A stretch of DNA of 39,838 bases from a bacterium (GTDB taxonomy: Bacteria > Planctomycetota > UBA1135 > GCA-002686595): NCBI GenBank assembly GCA_030428395.1, contig JAUIDW010000017.1, positions 1-39,838 on the forward strand. Direction: 5' to 3'. The position numbers were made by a program, and so were the translations under genes. The notes beneath the pieces are model-generated. The model worked only from the letters and a program-made list of their open reading frames with translations, searched no databases and was not told the origin of the DNA. Of the stretch, positions 32,733 through 39,515 are shown piece after piece; positions within the stretch are counted from its first letter, which is position 1, and each line of letters begins with the position of its first letter.

Positions 32733-33554
32733 ATGGCCGAGGACCTCCGAGATCTCGCGCGCCGGGTCGTGGGCCGGGTGCTCGCGGAGCGCGGTGCAGC
32801 GGGCGGCGAGCACCGCGCCGGCGTGTTCGTCCGCGTCGCGCGCGCGGACGCCACCGACCGGCCCGCCGACGCGGCGCCGGGTCCCGCGGCGAGCGCCGGG
32901 TCGCCCGGGAAGGGCCGGCCGCTGGTGACCGCCGAGTGCCTCGAGCGCGTCCCCGACGGCGGCGCGCTGGACGTGGCGCCCGACGCGCTGGTGACGCCGC
33001 TCGCCCGCGAGGAGGCCGAGCGCCGCGGCATCCGCCTGGGCCCGGGCGCGTCGCGCGCCGGTTCCGGTATCGCCGAGGGCGGTCGCCTGCGCGTCGCGGT
33101 CGGCTGCGACCACGGCGGCTACGCCCTGAAGCTCGACGTCGTCGCGTGGGTCCGCGAGCTCGGGCACGAGGCGCTGGACCTCGGCACGCACGACGAGAAC
33201 CCCGTCGACTACCCCGACTACGCGCGCGCCGTGGCCGAGACCGTCGCGGCGGGGCGCTGCGACCTCGGGGTGTGCGTGGACGGCGCCGGCATCGGCTCGG
33301 CGATGGCCGCGAACAAGGTGCCCGGCGTGCGCGCGGCGAACGCCTGGGACACCGCCGGCGCGCGCAACGCGCGCGAGCACAACTACGCGAACGTCCTCAC
33401 GCTCGGCGGCCGCAGCCTGGGGCGCGACGCCGCCTTCGAGGTGCTGCGGACGTTCCTCTCGACCCCCGAGGGGCCCGAGCGCCACGCGCGCCGCGTCGCC
33501 AAGATCACCGCCATCGAGCAGGCCTACTCGCGCGGCTCCGCCGCCCGCCTCTGA
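32733..33554 (+). CDS. RpiB/LacAB-family sugar-phosphate isomerase with microcompartment-type N-terminal extension
   Basis: Residues about 119-265 are an RpiB core, predicted to interconvert ribose- and ribulose-5-phosphate or a similar pair: VAVGCDHGGYALK, NPVDYPDYARAVAE, ANKVPGVRAANAW and NAREHNYANVLTLGGR. The catalytic Cys of classical RpiB (CGTGIG) is Asp183 here (CVDGAGIG). Before the core is a 118-residue extension in three parts. They are an amphipathic helix (DLRDLARRVVGRVLAER, 4-20), an Ala/Pro/Gly-rich linker (about 40-62), and a small module (LVTAECLERV to LVTPLAREEAERRGIRL, 64-102) that I recognise from other microcompartment-associated proteins. The helix plus linker looks like an encapsulation peptide. 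DeoC follows after 4 nt. RpiB with DeoC is the hallmark pair of SPU-type microcompartment loci. Confidence 0.88.
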   Translation: MAEDLRDLARRVVGRVLAERGAAGGEHRAGVFVRVARADATDRPADAAPGPAASAGSPGKGRPLVTAECLERVPDGGALDVAPDALVTPLAREEAERRGIRLGPGASRAGSGIAEGGRLRVAVGCDHGGYALKLDVVAWVRELGHEALDLGTHDENPVDYPDYARAVAETVAAGRCDLGVCVDGAGIGSAMAANKVPGVRAANAWDTAGARNAREHNYANVLTLGGRSLGRDAAFEVLRTFLSTPEGPERHARRVAKITAIEQAYSRGSAARL

Positions 33555-33558
33555 ACCC

Positions 33559-34455
33559 ATGGACTTCACCCGCACCGACGGCTCGGTCGACGCCGGGCAG
33601 CTCGAGGCCGTCCTGGCCGAGATCGCGCGCCAGATCCTGGACCACGGCCTGGGGTCGGTGGGCTCGATGGGCCAGTGGGGCTGCACGTCGATCCAGGTCG
33701 AGTTCTGCCCCGACCGCGCGCGCCAGGTCATCGACGCCGGCGCCTGCCGCCTGGGGGTCTGCACCAACGACGCGCCGTCGCTGGCGAACCTGGCGGGCTA
33801 CATCGACCACACGCTGCTGAAGCCCGACGCGACACTGGCGGACGTCGACGAGCTGTGCGGCCAGGCGCTGAAGCACGACTTCGCCTCGGTGTGCGTCAAC
33901 GGCGTGCACGTGCGGCGCTGCGCCGAGATCCTGGCCGGCTCGTGCACCCGGGTCTGCACCGTCGTGGGCTTCCCGCTGGGCGCCTGCGCGCCCGAGGTGA
34001 AGGTCTACGAGGCGCGCCGCGCGATCGAGGACGGCGCCTGCGAGATCGACATGGTCATGAACGTCGGCGTGCACAAGTCCGGCGACGTCGAGTTCACGCG
34101 CCGCGACATCGCGGGCGTGGCGGAGACCTGCCACCGGCTCGGCGCGAAGCTGAAGGTGATCCTGGAGACGGCGCTGCTGACCGACGCCGAGAAGATCAGC
34201 GCCTGCGAGGCCGCCGTGGCGGCCGGCGCCGACTTCGTGAAGACCTCGACGGGCTTCTCGAAGGGGGGCGCGACCGTCCACGACGTCGAGCTGATGCGCC
34301 GCACGGTCGGTCCGACCCTGGGCGTGAAGGCGTCGGGCGGCATCCGCGACACCGAGACGGCGCGGGCGATGATCACCGCCGGCGCCACGCGCCTGGGGGC
34401 CTCGGCCTCGGTCGAGATCGTGTCCGGCCAGGCCGCGAAGTCAGGCGGCTACTAG
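33559..34455 (+). CDS. deoC: Deoxyribose-phosphate aldolase (DeoC) with an N-terminal extension
   Basis: Cleaves 2-deoxyribose-5-phosphate to glyceraldehyde-3-phosphate and acetaldehyde. The class I aldolase barrel spans about residues 79-290: YIDHTLLKPDAT, VVGFPLGA, EIDMVMNVG (Asp164), DFVKTSTGFSKGGAT (Schiff-base Lys228) and LGVKASGGIRD (Lys257). At 298 residues it is about 75 longer than usual. The extension begins with an amphipathic helix (QLEAVLAEIARQILDHGL, 14-31) like an encapsulation peptide. It continues with a cysteine-rich segment (Cys42, 50, 63, 68) before the barrel. It is coupled to the RpiB-like gene. Acetaldehyde is volatile and toxic, which fits enclosure in a microcompartment, but no shell gene is visible. 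Confidence 0.93.
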   Translation: MDFTRTDGSVDAGQLEAVLAEIARQILDHGLGSVGSMGQWGCTSIQVEFCPDRARQVIDAGACRLGVCTNDAPSLANLAGYIDHTLLKPDATLADVDELCGQALKHDFASVCVNGVHVRRCAEILAGSCTRVCTVVGFPLGACAPEVKVYEARRAIEDGACEIDMVMNVGVHKSGDVEFTRRDIAGVAETCHRLGAKLKVILETALLTDAEKISACEAAVAAGADFVKTSTGFSKGGATVHDVELMRRTVGPTLGVKASGGIRDTETARAMITAGATRLGASASVEIVSGQAAKSGGY

Positions 34456-34465
34456 CGGCCGGCCC

Positions 34466-34489
34466 CGCCGCGCCGACGCGGGCGCGGCG
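34466..34489. terminator. Bidirectional terminator-like hairpin between deoC and the protoglobin gene
   Basis: CGCCGCGCC and GGCGCGGCG form a perfect 9-bp stem around GACGCG in the 49-bp gap between convergent genes. There is no T-run. Confidence 0.55.
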
Positions 34490-34504
34490 AGGCTCGTCCC
34501 GCGC

Positions 34505-35170
34505 TCAGAAGTCGCCGTCGCGCACGTACGGGCGGCTCCACAGGATCACCTGGAGCAGCACCGCCTTGCTCCACGCCGCGTGCATCGCGCGCACCTCCTC
34601 CGGGGAGGCGTCGCCCGCCGCCAGGAACGGCTCGAGGGTGATCGTGATCGGCGAGTGCAGCGCCACGAGGTAGCGGAAGGCGACCTGGTCGGAGGCGTCC
34701 GCGCCGTCGGTCGCGTTCTTGCGCGTGCGGTGGTGGCGCAGCCCGACCTCGTGCTGGTAGTCGAGCCACTCCTGGTCGAAGCGCGCGTCCGCCGTGTCGA
34801 GGATCCACTGCCCGAAGCGCGCGCGCACGCGGGCGAGGTAGCGCGCGTCGGGCTCTCCCTCGGCGTTCGAGAACGACGCGAGCAGGTGCGGGTTGGCGCC
34901 CACGAAGCCGTACCAGGTGTCGAGGATCTCGTCGACCTGGGGCTCGAGGACCGCGCGCGAGCGGCGCAGCAGGCGCACGTCGTCCTCGGTCAGCAGGACG
35001 GTCTTCTTCAGCAGCTCGAGCTCCTCGAGCGTGACGGGCGACCGCGCGATGGCCGGCGTGCCGCCCTCGGCGTGGTAGCGCGCGTGGTGGTAGCGGCCGT
35101 CCTCCGCGGAGGGGGCCGCGGCGAGGGTCAGCGCCAGCGCGCCGACGACGAGGAGGAGGGGGAGGTGCAT
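34505..35170 (-). CDS. Exported protoglobin-domain heme protein
   Basis: A 221-residue protein. Residues about 45-215 match the single-domain protoglobin fold, a globin that binds O2, CO or NO. Features are LTEDDVRLLRRSRAVLEPQV, ILDTWYGFVGANPHLLASF, RFGQWILDTADARFDQEWLD, and YQHEVGLRHHRTRKN, where His146 (G-x-x-H) is the likely proximal heme ligand. FRYLVALHSPITITLEPFL and AWSKAVLLQVILWSRPY follow. Unlike ordinary cytoplasmic protoglobins of about 195 residues, it starts with a signal peptide (LPLLLVVGALALTLAAAPSA), so export is predicted. AGGAG precedes the ATG. It is divergent from a four-Cys MarR gene, with strong inverted repeats between. A gas-sensing or NO-detoxifying role is inferred. 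Confidence 0.85.
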   Translation of the reverse strand: MHLPLLLVVGALALTLAAAPSAEDGRYHHARYHAEGGTPAIARSPVTLEELELLKKTVLLTEDDVRLLRRSRAVLEPQVDEILDTWYGFVGANPHLLASFSNAEGEPDARYLARVRARFGQWILDTADARFDQEWLDYQHEVGLRHHRTRKNATDGADASDQVAFRYLVALHSPITITLEPFLAAGDASPEEVRAMHAAWSKAVLLQVILWSRPYVRDGDF

Positions 35171-35228
35171 GGGTGGGCTCCTGGTCAGGGTCCGTGGGGG
35201 GGGCCGGCCGGGGACCCGGCGCGGCCGT

Positions 35229-35291
35229 AAGTATCGAGTCGAAACTATTGGGCAGCCGCGGGGTTGTCCAGAAGGTTTCGAGGCGATACTT
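35229..35291. promoter_or_regulatory. Long inverted repeat, candidate operator pair for the divergent protoglobin/MarR promoters
   Basis: AAGTATCGAGTCGAAAC (35229-35245) is repeated inverted at 35275-35291, with 15 of 17 positions matching and a 29-nt spacer. The left copy is itself a near-palindrome (AGTaTCGAgTCGAaACT, seven of eight pairs). The right copy ends 7 nt before the GTG of the regulator and would cover its ribosome site. The AT content is clearly above background. Two MarR dimers controlling both genes is the simplest reading. Confidence 0.65.
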
Positions 35292-35298
35292 TTGGGGC

Positions 35299-35868
35299 GT
35301 GCCGGAGCCGAGCGTCTACGAGCTGGTCGAGCGCCTGGGCAACCTGCTGCGCGCCGCCGAGCGCCGGGCCGGGGCCCGCGCGGGCCTGCAGCCCGTGCAC
35401 CTGCACGCGCTGGGCTACGTCGCGCGCTGCAACCGCTACAGCGACTCCCCGGGCGCCCTGCAGGAATACCTGGGGGTCACCAAGGGCACCGCCTCCCAGA
35501 CCGTCACCGTGCTGCAGGAGCGCGGGCTCCTGCGGCGCCGCCGCGACGACGAGGACGCGCGCCGGGTGCACCTGGAGCTGACCGCCAAGGGCCGGCGCCT
35601 GGTGGCGTCCGCGCTGCCGCCGCGGCCGTTCGAGGAGGCGCTGGCCGACCTGCCCGCGGGCGGGCGCGAGCTGCGGGCCCAGCTGATGGGGCTGCTGCGG
35701 GGGCTCCAGCGCTCCGGCGGCGTCCCCTCGTTCGGCGTCTGCCGCACGTGCGCGCACTTCCGGCGCGAGGCGGGCGGGTTCCGCTGCGGGCTCACGGGCG
35801 AGCCCCTGGAGCGGGACGAGACCGCGCTCATCTGCCGCGAGCACTCCCCCGTCGAGACCGGGGACTGA
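35299..35868 (+). CDS. MarR family regulator with a C-terminal four-cysteine motif
   Basis: A 189-residue winged-helix regulator. The DNA-binding part reads ALQEYLGVTKGTASQTVTVL and QERGLLRRRRDDEDARRVHL. After a helical dimer region, residues 148-179 hold CRTC, FRCG and LICREH: Cys148, 151, 163 and 179 (C-x2-C-x11-C-x15-C). This spacing suits a bound zinc or iron-sulfur cluster and is absent from plain MarR proteins. The start is GTG at 35299, giving MPEPSVYELVERL; the frame is open further upstream, but that would translate the operator region. It is divergent from the protoglobin, so a redox- or gas-responsive repressor is likely. The ligand is not determinable by reading. Confidence 0.85.
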   Translation: MPEPSVYELVERLGNLLRAAERRAGARAGLQPVHLHALGYVARCNRYSDSPGALQEYLGVTKGTASQTVTVLQERGLLRRRRDDEDARRVHLELTAKGRRLVASALPPRPFEEALADLPAGGRELRAQLMGLLRGLQRSGGVPSFGVCRTCAHFRREAGGFRCGLTGEPLERDETALICREHSPVETGD

Positions 35869-35904
35869 GGCGGCCGCCGCGCCGGGCGGACACGGCCCAG
35901 GGCC

Positions 35905-35946
35905 GGGTGGCGGGTCGAACCGGAGCAGGGTGGCGGGTCGAACCGG
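35905..35946. repeat. 23-bp tandem repeat, two copies, between convergent genes
   Basis: GGGTGGCGGGTCGAACCGG occurs at 35905-35923 and again, identical, at 35928-35946. It lies in the 91-bp gap between the four-Cys MarR gene and the next convergent gene. Confidence 0.75.
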
Positions 35947-35959
35947 GGCCGGGGCCGGG

Positions 35960-36481
35960 TCAGGTCAGGACGTTCTCGATCAGCCGCCGGGCGATCATGA
36001 ACTCGTCCGGCATGGGCCCGTCGGTGGGCGCGGCGAGCTCGATGTCCTCGAGCTCCAGCTCGCTGTTCGAGGCGATGAGCTGGCACAGGCGCAGGACGTC
36101 GAGGACGCGGTCCTCGAGCCGGCGGCCGGCCGGCACCTGGAAGACGAAGTCGGCGCAGCCCTCGGTCACGGCGTCGAGCGAGACCACCGGACGCTCGAAC
36201 GCGCCGACCAGGTGGACCCTGGCGCGGCGCGCGTTGGGGTGGAAGGGCGAGCTGCCGCGCAGCCCCCAGAGGCGGATGCCGTCGTGGGTTCGCACGCGCA
36301 GCTCCTCGACGGTGCAGAGCGGCGACGAAAGATCTTCCCGCTCGAGGACCAGGAGTCCGCTGCGGTCCAGGTCGAGTCCGGCGAGGCGATTCCGCCAGTA
36401 GGTCGGATCGAGCAGGAACGGGCTCGGGGCTCTCTGTTCCTGGCTGGGCACGAACCGGGCAAGCCGGAAGGCGGTGTTCAT
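35960..36481 (-). CDS. Protein of unknown function, cytoplasmic
   Basis: A 173-residue protein without signal peptide or membrane segment. Codon use is like the neighbours' and it fills a clean gap, so I accept it as a gene. Recognisable patches are PSPFLLDPTYWRNRLAGLDL, VRTHDGIRLWGLRGSSPF, a strand-like VHLVGAFERPVVSLDAV, and a closing helix (DEFMIARRLIENVL). It contains Cys in two places (PLCTVEE, TEGCADF) but no catalytic motif that I can name. GGAG stands about 14 nt before the ATG, further than usual. The upstream 40 bp are AT-richer than the surroundings and may hold its promoter. Confidence 0.65.
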   Translation of the reverse strand: MNTAFRLARFVPSQEQRAPSPFLLDPTYWRNRLAGLDLDRSGLLVLEREDLSSPLCTVEELRVRTHDGIRLWGLRGSSPFHPNARRARVHLVGAFERPVVSLDAVTEGCADFVFQVPAGRRLEDRVLDVLRLCQLIASNSELELEDIELAAPTDGPMPDEFMIARRLIENVLT

Positions 36482-36984
36482 CCGAACTCGAAAAACTCCA
36501 AAATCGCCGAATGGACCCTCAGCGGGGGGGTAGGCGCCCCTCTATTTCCGGGCTCTCCGGCCGCGGGCCTGGCTCGGACACCCGCGTCCGACCCCCCCGG
36601 AGGATGCTCTCCTGGGCCCTGGAGAGCCGGATCCGGCGGCCGGTCCGAACGCGATCCCCCCGCGCTCGAAGTCGCTTTTCCGAGCTCGTACAGAAGCGCC
36701 CCCCCCATGACCTCTCGACCGGAGAGCGCCCGTCCGCGGCCGCGGACCCCGCGCGCGACCGACGGCGTCCCGCGCCGGGCTCCGGCACCGGGGTGGCGCC
36801 GCCTGCCACGGAGCGGCCCCGTTCCCTATCATGCGCGCCGCCGTGGGTGCCCCGGAGACGCCGGGGGACCCGCCGCGACCGGTCGCGGTGCGCGTGGGGC
36901 CAGGGCCCCCGATCGCCCAGCCAGCCTCCCCGACGGCACGTCGTCGACGGGCGGGCACATCCCCAAGGTTCGAAGGAGAACGGC
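36482..36984. other. 503-bp intergenic region with no supported gene
   Basis: This is the only gap longer than 300 bp. Its first 40 bp are AT-richer (promoter side of the minus-strand gene). The rest is GC-rich with a 12-bp palindrome, GCCGGATCCGGC (36627-36638), and the -10-like TATCAT at 36827. Short open frames on both strands have biased, low-complexity translations and no ribosome site. It could be the long leader of the amidohydrolase operon; I see no recognisable riboswitch. Confidence 0.6.
36827..36832 (+). promoter_or_regulatory. Candidate -10 element for the amidohydrolase-like operon
   Basis: TATCAT, one mismatch from consensus, stands about 150 nt before the GTG start. TGCCAC lies 17 nt upstream as a poor -35. 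Confidence 0.35.
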
Positions 36985-38373
36985 GTGCACGAGGTGACGA
37001 GCGCCACGAGGGCGAGCCGCTGGCTCGCGGCTCTGGGGGCCGGGCTCTGCCTGGCGACCCCCGCCCTGGCCCGGAGCCCCCAGACGGGGGACGTCCTCTG
37101 GATCCAGGCCGAGAAGGTCGTCGTCCGGCCGGGCGAGGAGCTCGCCGACGCGGCGGTGCTGGTCGAGGACGGCCGCATCGTGGCGGTCGGCCCGGACGTC
37201 CAGGCGCCCGAGGGCGCCCGGCAGCTGACCGGCAAGGTCGTGTGCGCGGGGTTCATCGACCCGTGGACCGGCTTCGGCCTGGACGCGCGGTCGCTGCGCG
37301 ACGAGCGCACCTCGGCCGCCAGCCGCAGCGTCGACGCGCTGGACCCGTACGTCGACCCGCGCCTGGTCGAGGACATGCTGCGCGGCGGTGTGACGGCCCT
37401 GCGCGTGCAGGCCGGCGCCACCGCCAAGGTCGGCGGGCTCGGCGCGCTCGTCCGCTGCCTCCCGGACGCGGACGACCTCGTCGTCTCCGAGGAGGCTTGC
37501 ATGGCGATGAGCGTCGGGCTGGACCGCAACGACCGCATGCTCGACGTCTTCGACCGCGTGGCCGAGGTCGACGCGGTGGCCGCCGCCCTGGGGAGCGGCA
37601 AGAGCTACCGCGAGGACCAGCTCGAGTACCGCGACGAGCTCGCCGAGTGGCAGAAGGCCATCGCCGAGAAGGAAGAGGAGCTCGAGGACGACTTCAAGAA
37701 GGCCAAGAAGGACCGCGAGAAGGAGATCGAGAAGGCGGAGGAGAAGGGCAAGGAGCACAAGGAGAAGCGCTACAAGGAAGACAAGAAGCCCAGCGCTCCC
37801 AAGTTCGACGCCGACAAGGAGGCGCTCGCGCGCGTCGCGAACGGCGAGCTGCCCCTGATCGTCGAGGTGCACCGCGCCAACGAGATCCGCGAGCTGCTCG
37901 CGAGCCTCGAGGAGTACACCCGCGTGCGGCTGATCCTGGCCGGCGCGACGGAGGCGCTGCCGTTCGCCGAGGAGCTGGCCGAGCGCGACGTCCCGGTGAT
38001 CGTGTGGCCGGCGCCGCGCGGCAAGGCGCGCCCCGACGCCTACGAGCAGGCGGACCCGGCGCTCGCCGGCAAGCTGCACGCGGCGGGCGTCGAGGTGCTG
38101 CTGGGCAGCGGCGGGCAGGCCGGGATCGCCTCGCGCGACCTGTCCCTGCTCGCGGCCCTCGCCGTCGGCCACGGGCTCGAGGCCGAGGCGGCCTTCGAGG
38201 CGCTGACCGTCGGCGCGGCGCGCGCCCTCGACGTGTCCGACCGCCTCGGCACGGTCGAGCGCGGCAAGAGCGCGGACCTGCTCGTGCTCGACGGAGATCC
38301 CCTGACGCTCGACGGCCGCGTGCGCCACGCGGTCTGCGGCGGCGAGGTCGTCTACACCGCGGAGGGCAACTGA
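36985..38373 (+). CDS. Exported amidohydrolase-like protein with a coiled-coil insert and no HxH site
   Basis: A 462-residue protein with a signal peptide (cut near ATPALA/RS, about residue 30). The N-terminal beta-domain (AAVLVEDGRIVAVGPDVQAP) and the end (GTVERGKSADLLVLDGDPLTL) are typical of imidazolonepropionase-like amidohydrolases. Where the first metal motif PGFIDxHxH should stand it reads CAGFIDPWTGFG, so both histidines are missing. VEVHRANEI (His296) is retained, but the usual late GTD reads GSGG. Residues about 207-272 are a Lys/Glu-rich predicted coiled coil (EKEEELEDDFKKAKKDREKE). GTG at 36985 has AAGGAG 6 nt upstream. The next gene overlaps by TGATG. It may be a non-catalytic partner of its neighbours. 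Confidence 0.83.
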   Translation: MHEVTSATRASRWLAALGAGLCLATPALARSPQTGDVLWIQAEKVVVRPGEELADAAVLVEDGRIVAVGPDVQAPEGARQLTGKVVCAGFIDPWTGFGLDARSLRDERTSAASRSVDALDPYVDPRLVEDMLRGGVTALRVQAGATAKVGGLGALVRCLPDADDLVVSEEACMAMSVGLDRNDRMLDVFDRVAEVDAVAAALGSGKSYREDQLEYRDELAEWQKAIAEKEEELEDDFKKAKKDREKEIEKAEEKGKEHKEKRYKEDKKPSAPKFDADKEALARVANGELPLIVEVHRANEIRELLASLEEYTRVRLILAGATEALPFAEELAERDVPVIVWPAPRGKARPDAYEQADPALAGKLHAAGVEVLLGSGGQAGIASRDLSLLAALAVGHGLEAEAAFEALTVGAARALDVSDRLGTVERGKSADLLVLDGDPLTLDGRVRHAVCGGEVVYTAEGN

Positions 38374-39515
38374 TGCTCGCGTTCACCGCCCGCCAATCCC
38401 ACCGGGCTCTCCGGGCCGCCCTGCGCACCGGCGCGACGGCGGCGCTCGCCCTCTCCGTGGCCGCGCCGCTCGCGCGCGCGTCCGACTCGTTCGCCATCCG
38501 CGGCTCCCACGTCGTGGTCGGCTCCGGCCAGGTCGTCGCGGACGGCGTGGTCTGGATCGAGAACGGCAAGGTCAAGGCCGCCGGCGCGGACGTCCAGCTG
38601 CCCGAGGGCCTGCCGGTCGTCGAGCACGACGGCTTCGTGACGCCCGGCCTGATCGGCTTCGGCGCCGCCGAGGGCCTCACCGGCGAGCAGTTCGACTCGA
38701 CCCGCAGCCTGATGCCCGAGGCGGAGGTCGCGCTGGGCGTCGACCTGTCGCACCGCGACTTCGAGGCCCTGTGCCGCGCCGGCATCACCTCGGTCGTGCT
38801 GACGCCCTCCAGCCGGGCGCTGGCGGGCGGCACCACCGCGGTCGCGAAGACCGCCGGCAACCGCCTGGTGTCGCGCGACGCGCACCTGGCGCTGTCCTTC
38901 GAGAGCGCCGCGCTCGACCGCGAGCGCTTCCCGACCAGCTACGGCGCCGCCGTGAACGAGCTCGACCGGCGCGTCGAGGCCGGCGAGGGGCGCTTCGCGG
39001 AAGCCGCCGCGGGTCGCCTGCCCGTCCTGATGATGGTCGCGGCGCGCCACCAGGTGCTGCGCGCGGCCGGCTTCGCGCAGCGCCACGGCCTGCGCGGCGC
39101 GGTCATGGGCGGCGCGCTGACCGGCGAGGTCGCCGACGTGCTCGCGTCCGCGAAGCTCGCCGCGATCGTCGGCCCGCTGTCGGTCGGCCAGTCGCGGCGC
39201 TCGCTCGACGCGGTGCTGGAGCTGCACGCGGCGGGCGTCCCGCTCGCCTTCGCGCTCGGCACGCCCTGGCGCCACCCCGACGGGCTGCGGCTCGACGCGG
39301 CCATGTGCGTCCGCCAGGGGCTCCCCGGCGACGCGGTGTGGGGCATGCTGACCAGCGGCGCCGCCGCGATCGCCGGCGTCGACTCCGCGGTCGGCTCGCT
39401 CGCGCCCGGGCGCGACGCCGACCTCGTCCTCTGGAGCGGGAACCCGCTCGAGCTCGGAAGCCAAGTCGAGGCCGTCTACGTCGACGGCGTCCCCGCCCTC
39501 GGAGGTGCGCGATGA
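38373..39515 (+). CDS. Second exported amidohydrolase-like protein lacking HxH
   Basis: A 380-residue protein with a signal peptide (LALSVAAPLARA, cut near residue 36). The composite fold signals are there: IENGKVKAAGADVQLPEG, GITSVVLTPSSRALAGGTTA, and the closing GSLAPGRDADLVLWSGNPLE. The metal motif after TPGLI reads GFGAAEG, with no histidine. GTPWRHPDGLRLDAAM resembles the late active-site strand with Asp replaced. It has no coiled-coil insert, unlike its upstream neighbour. Start and stop overlaps on both sides (TGATG and ATGA) imply tight coupling of three genes. Catalysis is doubtful; a heteromeric assembly is a reasonable alternative. Confidence 0.82.
   Translation: MLAFTARQSHRALRAALRTGATAALALSVAAPLARASDSFAIRGSHVVVGSGQVVADGVVWIENGKVKAAGADVQLPEGLPVVEHDGFVTPGLIGFGAAEGLTGEQFDSTRSLMPEAEVALGVDLSHRDFEALCRAGITSVVLTPSSRALAGGTTAVAKTAGNRLVSRDAHLALSFESAALDRERFPTSYGAAVNELDRRVEAGEGRFAEAAAGRLPVLMMVAARHQVLRAAGFAQRHGLRGAVMGGALTGEVADVLASAKLAAIVGPLSVGQSRRSLDAVLELHAAGVPLAFALGTPWRHPDGLRLDAAMCVRQGLPGDAVWGMLTSGAAAIAGVDSAVGSLAPGRDADLVLWSGNPLELGSQVEAVYVDGVPALGGAR

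Noticed and set aside
36627-36638. 12-bp perfect palindrome GCCGGATCCGGC
   Set aside because: Short GC-rich palindromes are expected by chance here and it has no clear position relative to a gene start.
36478-36708. Small minus-strand open frame in the 503-bp gap
   Set aside because: Overlaps the promoter of the minus-strand gene, lacks a ribosome site and has a Gly/Pro/Arg-biased translation.
36707-36997. Plus-strand open frame starting at ATG 36707 before the amidohydrolase-like gene
   Set aside because: No ribosome site, Arg/Pro-rich translation, and it overlaps the true GTG start in another frame.
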